Positions 17,101 through 24,807 of a DNA stretch of 64,000 nt are shown piece after piece. This DNA is from Temperatibacter marinus (lineage in GTDB: Bacteria; Pseudomonadota; Alphaproteobacteria; Sphingomonadales; Kordiimonadaceae). Position numbers and translations under genes: made by a program. The stretch lies in contig NZ_CP123872.1 in NCBI RefSeq assembly GCF_031598375.1, forward strand, positions 2,104,501 to 2,168,500, given 5' to 3'. The stretch's first letter is position 1. Every line of letters begins with the position of its first letter. The notes under the pieces were generated by a model that saw nothing but the letters and a program-made list of their open reading frames with translations, ran no database searches and was not told the origin of the DNA.

Positions 17101-17363
17101 AAATTCAAGAGTATGGCTTTTTGCTTAAGCGAACTTAGTATTTTTCCGCGTCCAGAATGCGCGAGCAACATTTTGCATTTTGCATTTTTGTTTGCAAAAT
17201 AACAGGAGCTCCTTGAACTATTATATGTCAGAATCTCTGCGCCTGTGTTCGGTGATTTTAGCGGCGCTAAAGACTTCTCAACATATTGTTTTGTATGGTA
17301 ATTTTGTAATATTTCTTCTATGGAAGTTAAGGGCGTGACATTGCCCACTGGTCTGAAATACAT
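17088..17363 (-). CDS. Unrecognised 91-residue protein behind a sigma54 promoter
   Basis: I do not recognise this protein. The preferred start is the ATG at 17363, which has GAGGAG eight bases upstream; an ATG two codons earlier is only two bases from that site. The N-terminal half (MYFRPVGNVTPLTSIEEILQ and on) looks like a normal folded or helical segment. The C-terminal half has two Cys, is basic and ends within a 23-bp repeat, so its end may have been changed by an insertion. There is no signal peptide or membrane segment. It lies downstream of the LuxO-like gene and just after a sigma54-type promoter, so it is a likely target of that activator. The transcript could also act as RNA. Confidence 0.5.
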   Translation of the reverse strand: MYFRPVGNVTPLTSIEEILQNYHTKQYVEKSLAPLKSPNTGAEILTYNSSRSSCYFANKNAKCKMLLAHSGRGKILSSLKQKAILLNLPER

Positions 17364-17405
17364 AATCATTACTCCTCAATACTCAACGCTCCCTCTGGTA
17401 TAAGA

Positions 17406-17421
17406 GCAATGCTCATGCCAA
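17406..17421 (-). promoter_or_regulatory. Sigma54 (-24/-12) promoter
   Basis: On the minus strand the sequence reads TTGGCATGAGCATTGCT. GG (17419-17418) and GC (17407-17406) are separated by exactly ten bases. It matches the consensus TGGCACG-N4-TTGCW at all but one position. The predicted start is an A near 17394, leaving a 31-base leader with GAGGAG before the ATG at 17363. A LuxO-like sigma54 activator is encoded immediately upstream. Confidence 0.75.
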
Positions 17422-17475
17422 TGTTTTACAAAATGCTTTTTTGGCTGCTTCGTTCTTAGATTTTACGCGCGTAGA

Positions 17476-17505
17476 TTTGATCCCCTGAATGAGTAGGAGA
17501 TCAAA
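17476..17505. promoter_or_regulatory. Inverted repeat, candidate enhancer for the sigma54 activator
   Basis: TTTGATCCCCT and AGGAGATCAAA form 11-base arms (one mismatch) around eight bases. The centre lies about 96 bases upstream of the predicted sigma54 start, where enhancer-binding proteins usually bind. No T run follows on the minus strand, so it is unlikely to be a terminator for the luxO-like gene. A perfect 10-base palindrome TACGCGCGTA lies beside it at 17464-17473. Confidence 0.45.
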
Positions 17506-17577
17506 GTGTCTTAGAGTTTCATATGCTAGTTTAAGGTCATAAATACGATTAAGGTTAGGGCTAGTGCATGAGGCGAT

Positions 17578-18960
17578 TTACAATTTCTGCCATTCTTCTT
17601 TTTTCCTATATATTGTAGAAGGGCTGATGCCTAGTGTCTTTGCTGCTAAAGGAATTGACCCGCTGCAAACCCTGATACGTTCTTCAATCACTTCTTTTTC
17701 TATGTCTGTGAGGGGCCTTAAATGGCCATTATCATGACCCTTCACTTCCTCTGGCATTTCTGTTTTTTCTTCTTTAAAGATGTCGTCGCCTGTCATGGAA
17801 GGAAACATAGAAGGAGTTACGAGTTTACCTGTATGCAAGACAGCGATATTGCGAATTGTGTTTTGCAATTCCCGCACATTTCCGGGCCATGAATAAGAGG
17901 CAAGAAAAGCTTTGGCCTTCGCATCAAATCCTGTGAAGCTTTTATTTTCTTCAATGCTATATTTCTTGAGAAAATGTTCAGAAATTTCTTGAATGTCTTT
18001 CTCACGGTCTTTTAGGTTGGGTAAGTGGATGGGCACAACATTTAACCGGAAATAGAGATCCTCCCTGAAACGGCCTTCACGGACCTCTTTAATAGGATCT
18101 CTATTGGTTGCACATATGACGCGCACATCAACTCTTTCTGTTCGGCTGGTACCGACAGATTGAATTTCTGATGTTTGCAGAAATCGTAAGAGTTTTGATT
18201 GTAGGTTCAGATCTAATTCACACAATTCGTCTAAAAATAAAGTACCGCCATTGGCTTCTTTCGCAGCTCCTTGGCGATCACTGATGGCTCCAGTGAAAGA
18301 GCCCTTTAAGTGCCCGAATAGTTCAGATTCAAGAAGGTCTTTAGGAATAGCGGCGCAGTTTACAGGGACGAATGGTTTTCGAGCGCGGGGGCTGGATTTA
18401 TGAATTGCTTCTGCGCAAACTTCTTTACCAGTGCCGGAACTTCCAAGAATGATAACAGTTGCTTTTGAGGGAGCAACATTTTCAATCGTGCGATAGACCT
18501 TTTGCATCACACGGCTAGACCCGATGAATCCTTGGAAATTGGCCAACTGAGAATCTGTCCTTATTTCTTCTAGGTGATCTCGGAGTTGAATGCGCTCTAA
18601 TGTATGAGACACAGTCATGAGCATACGATTATCTGCGAACGGTTTGACAAGATAGTCTAAAGCGCCAAGCTTCATAGCTTGGATTGCCTTATTAATGCTT
18701 GCATCTGCGGTTATAACAATGGCTGGAATTTCATGAGGCGTCCCGAGGTTGCCCTCAAGGAAGTCCAAACCATTCCCGTCAGGTAAGTTTAGGTCTAATA
18801 ACATGAGATCATAAGAAGTCGTTGATAGCTTTTCTCTTGCTTCAGATAGTGTTGCTACGGTGTCTGCTTTATAGCCCGCGGATTTTAAATGCTGGCTATA
18901 AAGTAAAGACATAGAGAGAGTGTCTTCTACAATTAATATATTAATCATCTGGTTTTTCAT
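17578..18960 (-). CDS. LuxO-type sigma54-dependent response regulator
   Basis: The 460-residue protein has a receiver domain (residues 6-115; phospho-acceptor Asp56 in LLLDLNLPDG), a sigma54-activating AAA+ domain (about 140-370) and a Fis-type helix-turn-helix at the end (PLAAKTLGISPSTIYRKKEEW). Walker A is GSSGTGKE. Long stretches match Vibrio LuxO as I remember it, for example VEDT at the start, NFQGFIGSS, GKEVCAEAIHKSS and LLRFLQTSEIQ. The sigma54 contact loop reads GSFTGA and not GAFTGA. The start codon overlaps the HPt gene by 20 bases, so both are translated from one mRNA. It should be the end point of the relay encoded here. Confidence 0.9.
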   Translation of the reverse strand: MKNQMINILIVEDTLSMSLLYSQHLKSAGYKADTVATLSEAREKLSTTSYDLMLLDLNLPDGNGLDFLEGNLGTPHEIPAIVITADASINKAIQAMKLGALDYLVKPFADNRMLMTVSHTLERIQLRDHLEEIRTDSQLANFQGFIGSSRVMQKVYRTIENVAPSKATVIILGSSGTGKEVCAEAIHKSSPRARKPFVPVNCAAIPKDLLESELFGHLKGSFTGAISDRQGAAKEANGGTLFLDELCELDLNLQSKLLRFLQTSEIQSVGTSRTERVDVRVICATNRDPIKEVREGRFREDLYFRLNVVPIHLPNLKDREKDIQEISEHFLKKYSIEENKSFTGFDAKAKAFLASYSWPGNVRELQNTIRNIAVLHTGKLVTPSMFPSMTGDDIFKEEKTEMPEEVKGHDNGHLRPLTDIEKEVIEERIRVCSGSIPLAAKTLGISPSTIYRKKEEWQKL

Positions 18961-19336
18961 CTTTAATTTCCACTTGTTTCAATTCACTCAAAGCGAGATA
19001 GATATTGTCATTCAGCCATTTGTGAAGGTCTTTTGTTTGCTTCATCTTATCTTGAGTGAAGCCGTCACACAGTTGCTCAGTTTTTTTATAAAGGCGTTGA
19101 AATCCAAAAGTGCCGCTAATGGTTTTTGCCCTGTGGAATATGGCATGAAGTATCTGAGGATTATCATCTTCAGAAGCTTCTATAATGTCATTTAAAATGC
19201 TGCATAAATCCAATTTGATTTGATTGATGATGACCTTTTGACTTTCTTCGTCCAAGGGAAAAAGAAGCTGTTGAAATGTATAAAGATCGAGCACTGGTTC
19301 AGTCTCAATCACTTCATTCATAGATGGTATTTTCAT
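18941..19336 (-). CDS. HPt phosphotransfer protein (LuxU-like)
   Basis: This small all-helical protein (131 residues from the ATG; an in-frame GTG at 19357 would add seven) contains the HPt signature HRAKTISGTFGF. Its phospho-accepting His is residue 68 counting from the ATG. HPt proteins pass phosphate from a hybrid kinase receiver to a response regulator. The gene overlaps the LuxO-like regulator gene by 20 bases and is divergent from a hybrid kinase gene that has no HPt domain of its own, so the role as the middle relay step is strongly implied. Neither start has a clear ribosome-binding site. Confidence 0.82.
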   Translation of the reverse strand: MKIPSMNEVIETEPVLDLYTFQQLLFPLDEESQKVIINQIKLDLCSILNDIIEASEDDNPQILHAIFHRAKTISGTFGFQRLYKKTEQLCDGFTQDKMKQTKDLHKWLNDNIYLALSELKQVEIKDEKPDD

Positions 19337-19544
19337 TTTTTTCACGCGATCTTCCACTCATTACATTGCGCTCGTTAACCTTATATTTTAAATAATACAA
19401 CAATTTAGAGTTTTAATATTTATTTATAAAGTTGTATTTTTGACATATCAGATGTATATGAAGAAAGGAAGTCAAAAGACCAAGTGTAAAGTAAAAAGTA
19501 ATGATTTCGCTTGGTACCATCGTTCAGAGTGTAAGGAGTAAGCG

Positions 19545-20093
19545 ATGTTAGGTATAGTGTTTACCGAATTCCAAGAATATATCGAAGAGACATATTCTCC
19601 GGAATTGTATGATGATGTAATCGAGGATTGTAGCGACTTAAAAAGTCAAGGGGTGTATACTTCGATAGGACGCTACGATTATTCTGAGATGTTAAAGTTG
19701 GTTAACACACTTAGTGAGCGAACCTCTATTTCTACACAAGATTTAATTAAAACCTTTGGCCACCATCTTTTTGGCCGATTTCAATGTCTTTATCCCGAGT
19801 TTTTCGAGGGAATCTCCGGCTCTTTTGAGTTTTTGAAAACGATTGAAAATCATATTCATATTGAAGTGAAAAAACTATATCCCGAGGCTGAATTACCAAC
19901 CTTTGAATTCGAACAAGAAAGCGAGAAAGTTCTCATTTTTGACTATCAATCCCAAAGGCCTTTTGCTGACTTGGCCGAGGGGTTACTGCGGGGCTGCATG
20001 GCTTATTATCATGAAGAAATAGCCATCCAACGTGACGATATTGAGATGCAAGATACTCAATATCATACGCGATTTATTCTAGAGCAGCGATAG
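19545..20093 (+). CDS. hnoX: H-NOX heme nitric-oxide/oxygen-binding protein
   Basis: The 182-residue protein is a stand-alone heme sensor of the H-NOX (HNOB) family. It starts [17 protein letters not shown], the usual opening. The proximal heme ligand is His105, seven residues before the YP of [10 protein letters not shown], the same spacing as in guanylate cyclase. The heme-propionate motif YxSxR is YQSQR at 134-138. In facultative bacteria such proteins bind NO and control a kinase or cyclase encoded next door; here a hybrid kinase starts ten bases downstream. AAGGAG lies before the ATG. Whether it also binds oxygen cannot be read from the sequence. Confidence 0.92.
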   Translation: MLGIVFTEFQEYIEETYSPELYDDVIEDCSDLKSQGVYTSIGRYDYSEMLKLVNTLSERTSISTQDLIKTFGHHLFGRFQCLYPEFFEGISGSFEFLKTIENHIHIEVKKLYPEAELPTFEFEQESEKVLIFDYQSQRPFADLAEGLLRGCMAYYHEEIAIQRDDIEMQDTQYHTRFILEQR

Positions 20094-20103
20094 GACTGGA
20101 AAT

Positions 20104-21483
20104 ATGGACCAAACGATAAGATTAGAAAAGCGGGCTACACGCGAGCGGCTCGCACGAAAACAAGCAGAACAATTGTTAACGGATAAAAGCCGCGCTTTAT
20201 ATCAGAAAAACCAAGAGCTTGTTGAAATGAGAGACTCACTAGAAGAGACCGTTGATAGTAGAACTCTAGATTTACAAGATAAAATCAGAGAACTCATAGA
20301 GCTGCAGGCTGAGTTAAAAGAGGCAAAAGAGCAGGCAGAAGAGGCCAGTCGATTGAAATCACGATTTGTAGCAGCCATCAGTCATGAAATAAGAACGCCG
20401 CTGAATGGCATCATCGGTAGCTTAGACGTTCTGTCTTATGAAGAGCTACCGCTCAAAGCACAGGAACTTGTCACCCTTGCAATGAAAAACGGCGAGACTT
20501 TGAATGTTCTACTTACAGATATTTTGGACTTTTCAAAATTTGAAGAAGCATCATTTACACTGGATGAAGAGTGTTTCTCGCTTCAAGAATTGCTCACATC
20601 TCTACAACAATTTTGGGCGCCTCAATGTTCAGAGCATGCAATTAAATTTGATGTGAAATATGAAGGACAGAACGGTGATATTTTCAAAGGAGACCCCGGT
20701 AGAATTCGTCAAATTCTTAATAACTTCATTTCGAACGCTGTCAAATATGCAGACTCTGAAGCAATTGAGGTCTTAGCAAAAGTCATGAAGCAGAAACAAG
20801 GAGGCAGCCTTCTATATTTAGCGGTCAAAGATTTTGGTGTTGGTCTTTCTCAAGATGAGAAGGATATCATTTTTAACGCCTTCACTCAGTCAGAAAAAGT
20901 AGACCCTGTTAAAGTTCAAGGATCAGGTCTTGGGCTTTCTATCTGTAAGCAATTAGCAACCTTAATGCAGGGGTCTGTTGGGGTGAGAAGCTATCCAGGC
21001 CTTGGGTCTCAATTTTGGTTGCGTATTCCTGCGGAACGTGTTTCTGATGCGGCAGCGATACAAGAAATCCCTTCTTTTGAAATGCAGCCCTTTGGCGATT
21101 TGTTAAGTTTCACCCCTAAAGTATTAATTGTAGAAGATGTTATTTCTAACCAAATGATTGTCAAAATGATGTTGGAAAACATGGGGATAGCTGTACGCGT
21201 GGCAAGTACAGGAAAAGAAGCCTTTCATGCGTCGCGAGAAGAAAATTTTGATGCCATCTTTATGGATATTGGCTTGCCAGATGTGGACGGTGTGACTGTG
21301 ACAAACTCTATAAAGAAAGATGTAAAGAATAAGAATTCTGAAACACCTGTGATTGCTTTTACTGCCTATGGGATGGAAGAGGAGAAGCAGCGTTTCCATC
21401 AAAATGGGATGACAGGGCTTATTCGCAAGCCAGTTAAACATGAAGATATCTATAAGGGCTTGATGGATATCTTAGTGCGCTAG
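20104..21483 (+). CDS. H-NOX-associated hybrid histidine kinase
   Basis: The 459-residue cytoplasmic protein has no membrane segment and no sensor domain of its own. A coiled coil (about 1-85) leads into HisKA with [15 protein letters not shown], an ATPase domain ([26 protein letters not shown]) and a C-terminal receiver ([18 protein letters not shown]; phospho-acceptor in [11 protein letters not shown]). It is ten bases behind the H-NOX gene and surely co-transcribed, so H-NOX should act as its sensor in trans. It resembles the Vibrio HqsK/HnoK kinases. The lack of an HPt domain fits use of the divergent HPt gene. Confidence 0.9.
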   Translation: MDQTIRLEKRATRERLARKQAEQLLTDKSRALYQKNQELVEMRDSLEETVDSRTLDLQDKIRELIELQAELKEAKEQAEEASRLKSRFVAAISHEIRTPLNGIIGSLDVLSYEELPLKAQELVTLAMKNGETLNVLLTDILDFSKFEEASFTLDEECFSLQELLTSLQQFWAPQCSEHAIKFDVKYEGQNGDIFKGDPGRIRQILNNFISNAVKYADSEAIEVLAKVMKQKQGGSLLYLAVKDFGVGLSQDEKDIIFNAFTQSEKVDPVKVQGSGLGLSICKQLATLMQGSVGVRSYPGLGSQFWLRIPAERVSDAAAIQEIPSFEMQPFGDLLSFTPKVLIVEDVISNQMIVKMMLENMGIAVRVASTGKEAFHASREENFDAIFMDIGLPDVDGVTVTNSIKKDVKNKNSETPVIAFTAYGMEEEKQRFHQNGMTGLIRKPVKHEDIYKGLMDILVR

Positions 21484-21544
21484 TCCTCAATCTGTATCGA
21501 ACAAACGAGGAAGAATCTTTCTTTTTTGCGCCTGAAATTCCTCG

Positions 21545-21563
21545 TTCACATCTATTTCACATC
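21545..21563 (+). promoter_or_regulatory. OmpR-type direct-repeat box upstream of the ABC operon
   Basis: TTCACATC-TAT-TTCACATC, two identical octamers with an 11-bp period, ends 33 bases before the ATG of the ABC ATPase. The same box recurs at 24737. OmpR/PhoB regulators bind direct repeats with this period, and such a regulator is encoded at 25968. Confidence 0.7.
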
Positions 21564-21596
21564 TTGTTTTCTATTCTTTAAAAAAAGGAGAGTTAG

Positions 21597-22262
21597 ATGA
21601 CAAGGAATACATATATAGATTTGAGTAATGTTGGGCACTATTTTGAAAGTGGTGACCAGACTATTCATTTGTTTGATGATTTAAACCTGACGTTAAACAG
21701 AAAAGAGGTTACCTCTATAGTCGGATCTTCTGGGGCAGGGAAGTCTAGTCTTCTCTCTCTCGCAGCTGGGTTAGAGGAACCTAAACTAGGCACAGTGACT
21801 TTTGTCAAAGATAAAGAGAAAGTTAGTGCTGAAGACTACAGACAAAATATTGGGTTCATCTTTCAACAATTCCATCTATTACCTGAGATGGATGCACTCA
21901 ATAACCTAGCCCTTCCCATGCGATTGAAGGGGATGGATAGTGCTTTTGAAGAAGCTGCAGAATGGCTTTCTTTTATTGGCCTTTCTGATCGTGCTGGCCA
22001 TAAGCCGTCTCAACTGAGTGGCGGAGAACAGCAAAGAATTGCTATCGCACGCGCTTTCATCAGCGAACCTGATTATATCTTTGCTGATGAGCCTACTGGA
22101 AATTTGGATGTAAGTACTGCGGCCAGTATTTCTGATCTCATGTTAGACTGCGCTGAAGAGACCGGTTGTGGTTTAGTACTTGTAACCCATTCAAGACAGT
22201 TAGCGGAAAAAGCCTCCATTCAATTTGAACTCGTGAACAACCGTTTGGAGTGCGCGGCATGA
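21597..22262 (+). CDS. ABC transporter ATP-binding protein, YbbA/LolD type
   Basis: The 221-residue ATPase has Walker A GSSGAGKS, Q-loop FQQFHLLPEM, signature LSGGEQQRIAIARAF, Walker B YIFADEPTGNLD and the H-loop VTHS. This is the MacB/LolD/FtsE subgroup that powers FtsX-type permeases; it does not import solutes but moves lipids or proteins, or transmits mechanical signals. The permease gene overlaps it (ATGA). AAGGAG precedes the ATG. An 11-bp-phased repeat box just upstream suggests control by the neighbouring OmpR-type regulator. Confidence 0.92.
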   Translation: MTRNTYIDLSNVGHYFESGDQTIHLFDDLNLTLNRKEVTSIVGSSGAGKSSLLSLAAGLEEPKLGTVTFVKDKEKVSAEDYRQNIGFIFQQFHLLPEMDALNNLALPMRLKGMDSAFEEAAEWLSFIGLSDRAGHKPSQLSGGEQQRIAIARAFISEPDYIFADEPTGNLDVSTAASISDLMLDCAEETGCGLVLVTHSRQLAEKASIQFELVNNRLECAA

Positions 22263-24736
22263 TACGATCTTTTGCATGGAATAATTTTAAGCAATCTCTG
22301 GGAACCAAAGACCAAAAGGTCGTTTTATGGACACAGGGAATTTTAGCAACAATCCTTTTAATACTCACCCTAACAACATCAAGTATTCAGATATATTTAG
22401 AGAAAAATTTGGAAAACCTCTTGGGGGCAGATGTTGTAGTGGGGAGTAATCGTTTCCTCTCTTCGGCCGATCAAGAATTTTTGAAAAACCACTCACAGCG
22501 ATATTCAGAAACTATCCAGGTCGTCGTTTCTTTAGCCCATGATGGAAAATGGCAAAGAACAGCCCTTAAGCTTGTGGATGATGGCTACCCTGTTCAAGGC
22601 GATGTTAGAGTCAGTGATCGTCTTGGAGGTCCCATTCGCAGCATGAAACAAGCCCCTGATGTCGGAGAGATTTGGATTGATGGCAGATTGTCTTCGCGCC
22701 TTGGACTTGTAAAGGGTGAAATAGTTCATATCGGAGATAAAGCCCTAACAGTTTCAGCCATTCTCGAGCATGAGCCAGACCGGCTTATGGAAGGTCACTC
22801 GGTAGAGGTGCGGGCGATTATTAATCAGCAGTCCTTGAATTTCGCTCAATTTTTGAATGAAAAATCTGTCTATCGGTATTTGCTTGCGGCGTCACCTCTC
22901 CAAGGAGAACAGATTACAACTTGGGCAAAACAGCAGGACAATGATTTGGTAATTACTGACCGCCATAACGGTAGCCACCCGCTCAAAGCTTATTGGAAAA
23001 GAGTAGAAAATTTCTTTGGCCTGACCTTTGTTCTTCTTTTCTTTATGGCCTCTATCGCAATTAATCTAGCCAGTAAACCTAAACTAGAGGCCACACAGTA
23101 TCGATTATCGCTTTATAAAAGTATGGGGCTTTCTGGTACGAAGGGGCTATCCATGGCCTTAGCAGAGTGGAGTTTAACTTTCATAGTGACTCTCCTACCG
23201 GCTTTCCTGGCGGCTTTGCTCATTCACAGCTTAGTTCAGGGTGAACTGACAAACCATTTTGAAGGCATCGAGGCTACAATTGCTTATGGCGCAGTCTTTA
23301 AAACTATGGGGCTACTGGCATTGATGTTTCTTTTCATGCAGGTCCCTATGTTCATTCAACTGTCAAAAGCATCTATTCTCAGCCTGATTAGAGAGGAGCA
23401 AACACCAGCTGATATTTTATCAAAACTTGTATGGAATGGTATTTCTCTGACTGTTCTTGCTGTGCTCTATTCCGATAACTGGTTGTTGACAGCGATGATC
23501 ATAGGATCAATGGTTGCTATCCTGCTCTTGTTGCTTTTCTTTACTTGGTGTGTCTTCACACTAGGCAATATATGGGGAAAAAAGCGGCCAGGCCTCTTAT
23601 CATTTGTTCTTTTCCTGTTAAAGCAGCGTCTCTTTGTGAAGGCTACGCAAGTGATTGGTTTAGGCTTGTCTTTAACTCTTTTATTGATTTCTCTTGGTCT
23701 GATGCAAGATTTGAAATCCTCTATGAATAGTCAAGTACGCACCAGTAATGGCAACCTTGTGATCAGTGATCTTGCGCATAAAGATCTCAGTGATTTTCAG
23801 AAATGGGCACAGAATACAAAGAGTGAAATACTTGGATTACAGCCCTTCCTACATGCCTCAGTTATACGGGTGAACGGTCAGTCTTTAGACGATTTTGCAA
23901 CCCAGCCAAGCGATACACTTGCACGATTGAAACGCCCAATACGATTGAGTTGGTCAGAGCACGTGCCTGCTAATAATCGTCAGATAGATGGTCAATGGTG
24001 GCAGCCAGAAGATAAAGAATGGCGTCAAGTTTCGGTTGAGGCTGAAGTGATGACTGATTTTGGCCTTTCTTTTGGAGACCGTTTAACTTTGTCCATTAAT
24101 GGTAAAAGGGAAGAATTCAAGATTGTTTCTTCTCATGCCTTTAAGTCAGGGGGTAGCTCTGTAACATTTTGGTTTCAAATGCCCTTGATGGCCCGGCAGT
24201 ATATTGATGCTGATACGCATTATATGGGCGGCGCAGAATTGTCAGATGAAGGGTGGTCAAAGATGGGGGCATTCCTTTCAAGAACACCAAACTTACACGT
24301 GGTCACTTTAAGAGAACTGACAGAAAGGCTTGATGCAACTTTTGATCTTGTCTCAAAGGCAACTAGCGGCTTTAGTTTGGTCATTCTGCTCTTAGCTGTC
24401 TTGGTGATTATTGCATCGGTCTCTGGCTTTGAATCTGAAGATAAAAAAAGAAATGGCTTAATTCTTAGTATGGGAATGACAAAAGCTACTTGTTTGAAGA
24501 TGACAATTTATGAATGGGTACTCACTGCTTCAATCGCCTCTTTTGGAGCTGTTATCGGAACATGGGGGATGGGTGTTTTGATTTATGAAGATCAATTTGC
24601 CTTAGCCTATGAACCTAACTTTGTGCTCTATGCGGCTGTTATGGCTGTGGTTCTCATCGCGGTTACTTTGCTTGGGGTCTACTTTACCAGAGCCGCGATG
24701 AATATTTCCATCCGACAAATTTTAAATGAAACCTAA
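22259..24736 (+). CDS. FtsX/MacB-type ABC permease, YbbP-like
   Basis: The 825-residue membrane protein starts with an ATG that overlaps the ATPase stop by four bases (ATGA); a GTG three codons earlier is less likely. It has one N-terminal transmembrane helix, a large extracytoplasmic domain, then two FtsX membrane blocks (about 255-500 and 700-825) separated by a second outside domain. This duplicated plan and length match YbbP. Members work with a YbbA-type ATPase in envelope maintenance or lipid/antimicrobial handling. The substrate is unknown. Position next to a two-component system suggests an envelope-stress function. Confidence 0.88.
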   Translation: MIRSFAWNNFKQSLGTKDQKVVLWTQGILATILLILTLTTSSIQIYLEKNLENLLGADVVVGSNRFLSSADQEFLKNHSQRYSETIQVVVSLAHDGKWQRTALKLVDDGYPVQGDVRVSDRLGGPIRSMKQAPDVGEIWIDGRLSSRLGLVKGEIVHIGDKALTVSAILEHEPDRLMEGHSVEVRAIINQQSLNFAQFLNEKSVYRYLLAASPLQGEQITTWAKQQDNDLVITDRHNGSHPLKAYWKRVENFFGLTFVLLFFMASIAINLASKPKLEATQYRLSLYKSMGLSGTKGLSMALAEWSLTFIVTLLPAFLAALLIHSLVQGELTNHFEGIEATIAYGAVFKTMGLLALMFLFMQVPMFIQLSKASILSLIREEQTPADILSKLVWNGISLTVLAVLYSDNWLLTAMIIGSMVAILLLLLFFTWCVFTLGNIWGKKRPGLLSFVLFLLKQRLFVKATQVIGLGLSLTLLLISLGLMQDLKSSMNSQVRTSNGNLVISDLAHKDLSDFQKWAQNTKSEILGLQPFLHASVIRVNGQSLDDFATQPSDTLARLKRPIRLSWSEHVPANNRQIDGQWWQPEDKEWRQVSVEAEVMTDFGLSFGDRLTLSINGKREEFKIVSSHAFKSGGSSVTFWFQMPLMARQYIDADTHYMGGAELSDEGWSKMGAFLSRTPNLHVVTLRELTERLDATFDLVSKATSGFSLVILLLAVLVIIASVSGFESEDKKRNGLILSMGMTKATCLKMTIYEWVLTASIASFGAVIGTWGMGVLIYEDQFALAYEPNFVLYAAVMAVVLIAVTLLGVYFTRAAMNISIRQILNET

Positions 24737-24755
24737 TTCACATCCATTTCACATC
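24737..24755 (+). promoter_or_regulatory. OmpR-type direct-repeat box upstream of the DJ-1/two-component operon
   Basis: TTCACATC-CAT-TTCACATC repeats the 21545 box with one changed spacer base. It overlaps no coding sequence: the permease gene ends at 24736 and the next ATG is at 24808. A partial inverted half site (GTGTGA) follows directly. The response regulator of this operon would then control itself. Confidence 0.7.
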
Positions 24756-24807
24756 GGGTGTGAGAATAAGAACTCATCAACGAGTCACGATAGTAAAGGA
24801 AATAAAA

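Noticed and set aside
19511-19526. Possible sigma54 promoter before the H-NOX gene (TTGGTACCATCGTTCA)
   Set aside because: TTGG is present, but the GC element is missing at the required ten-base spacing.
21504-21546. Nine-base inverted repeat AACGAGGAA/TTCCTCGTT after the hybrid kinase gene
   Set aside because: The loop is 25 bases and no T run follows, so I do not call it a terminator; it overlaps the OmpR-type box by two bases and may be chance.
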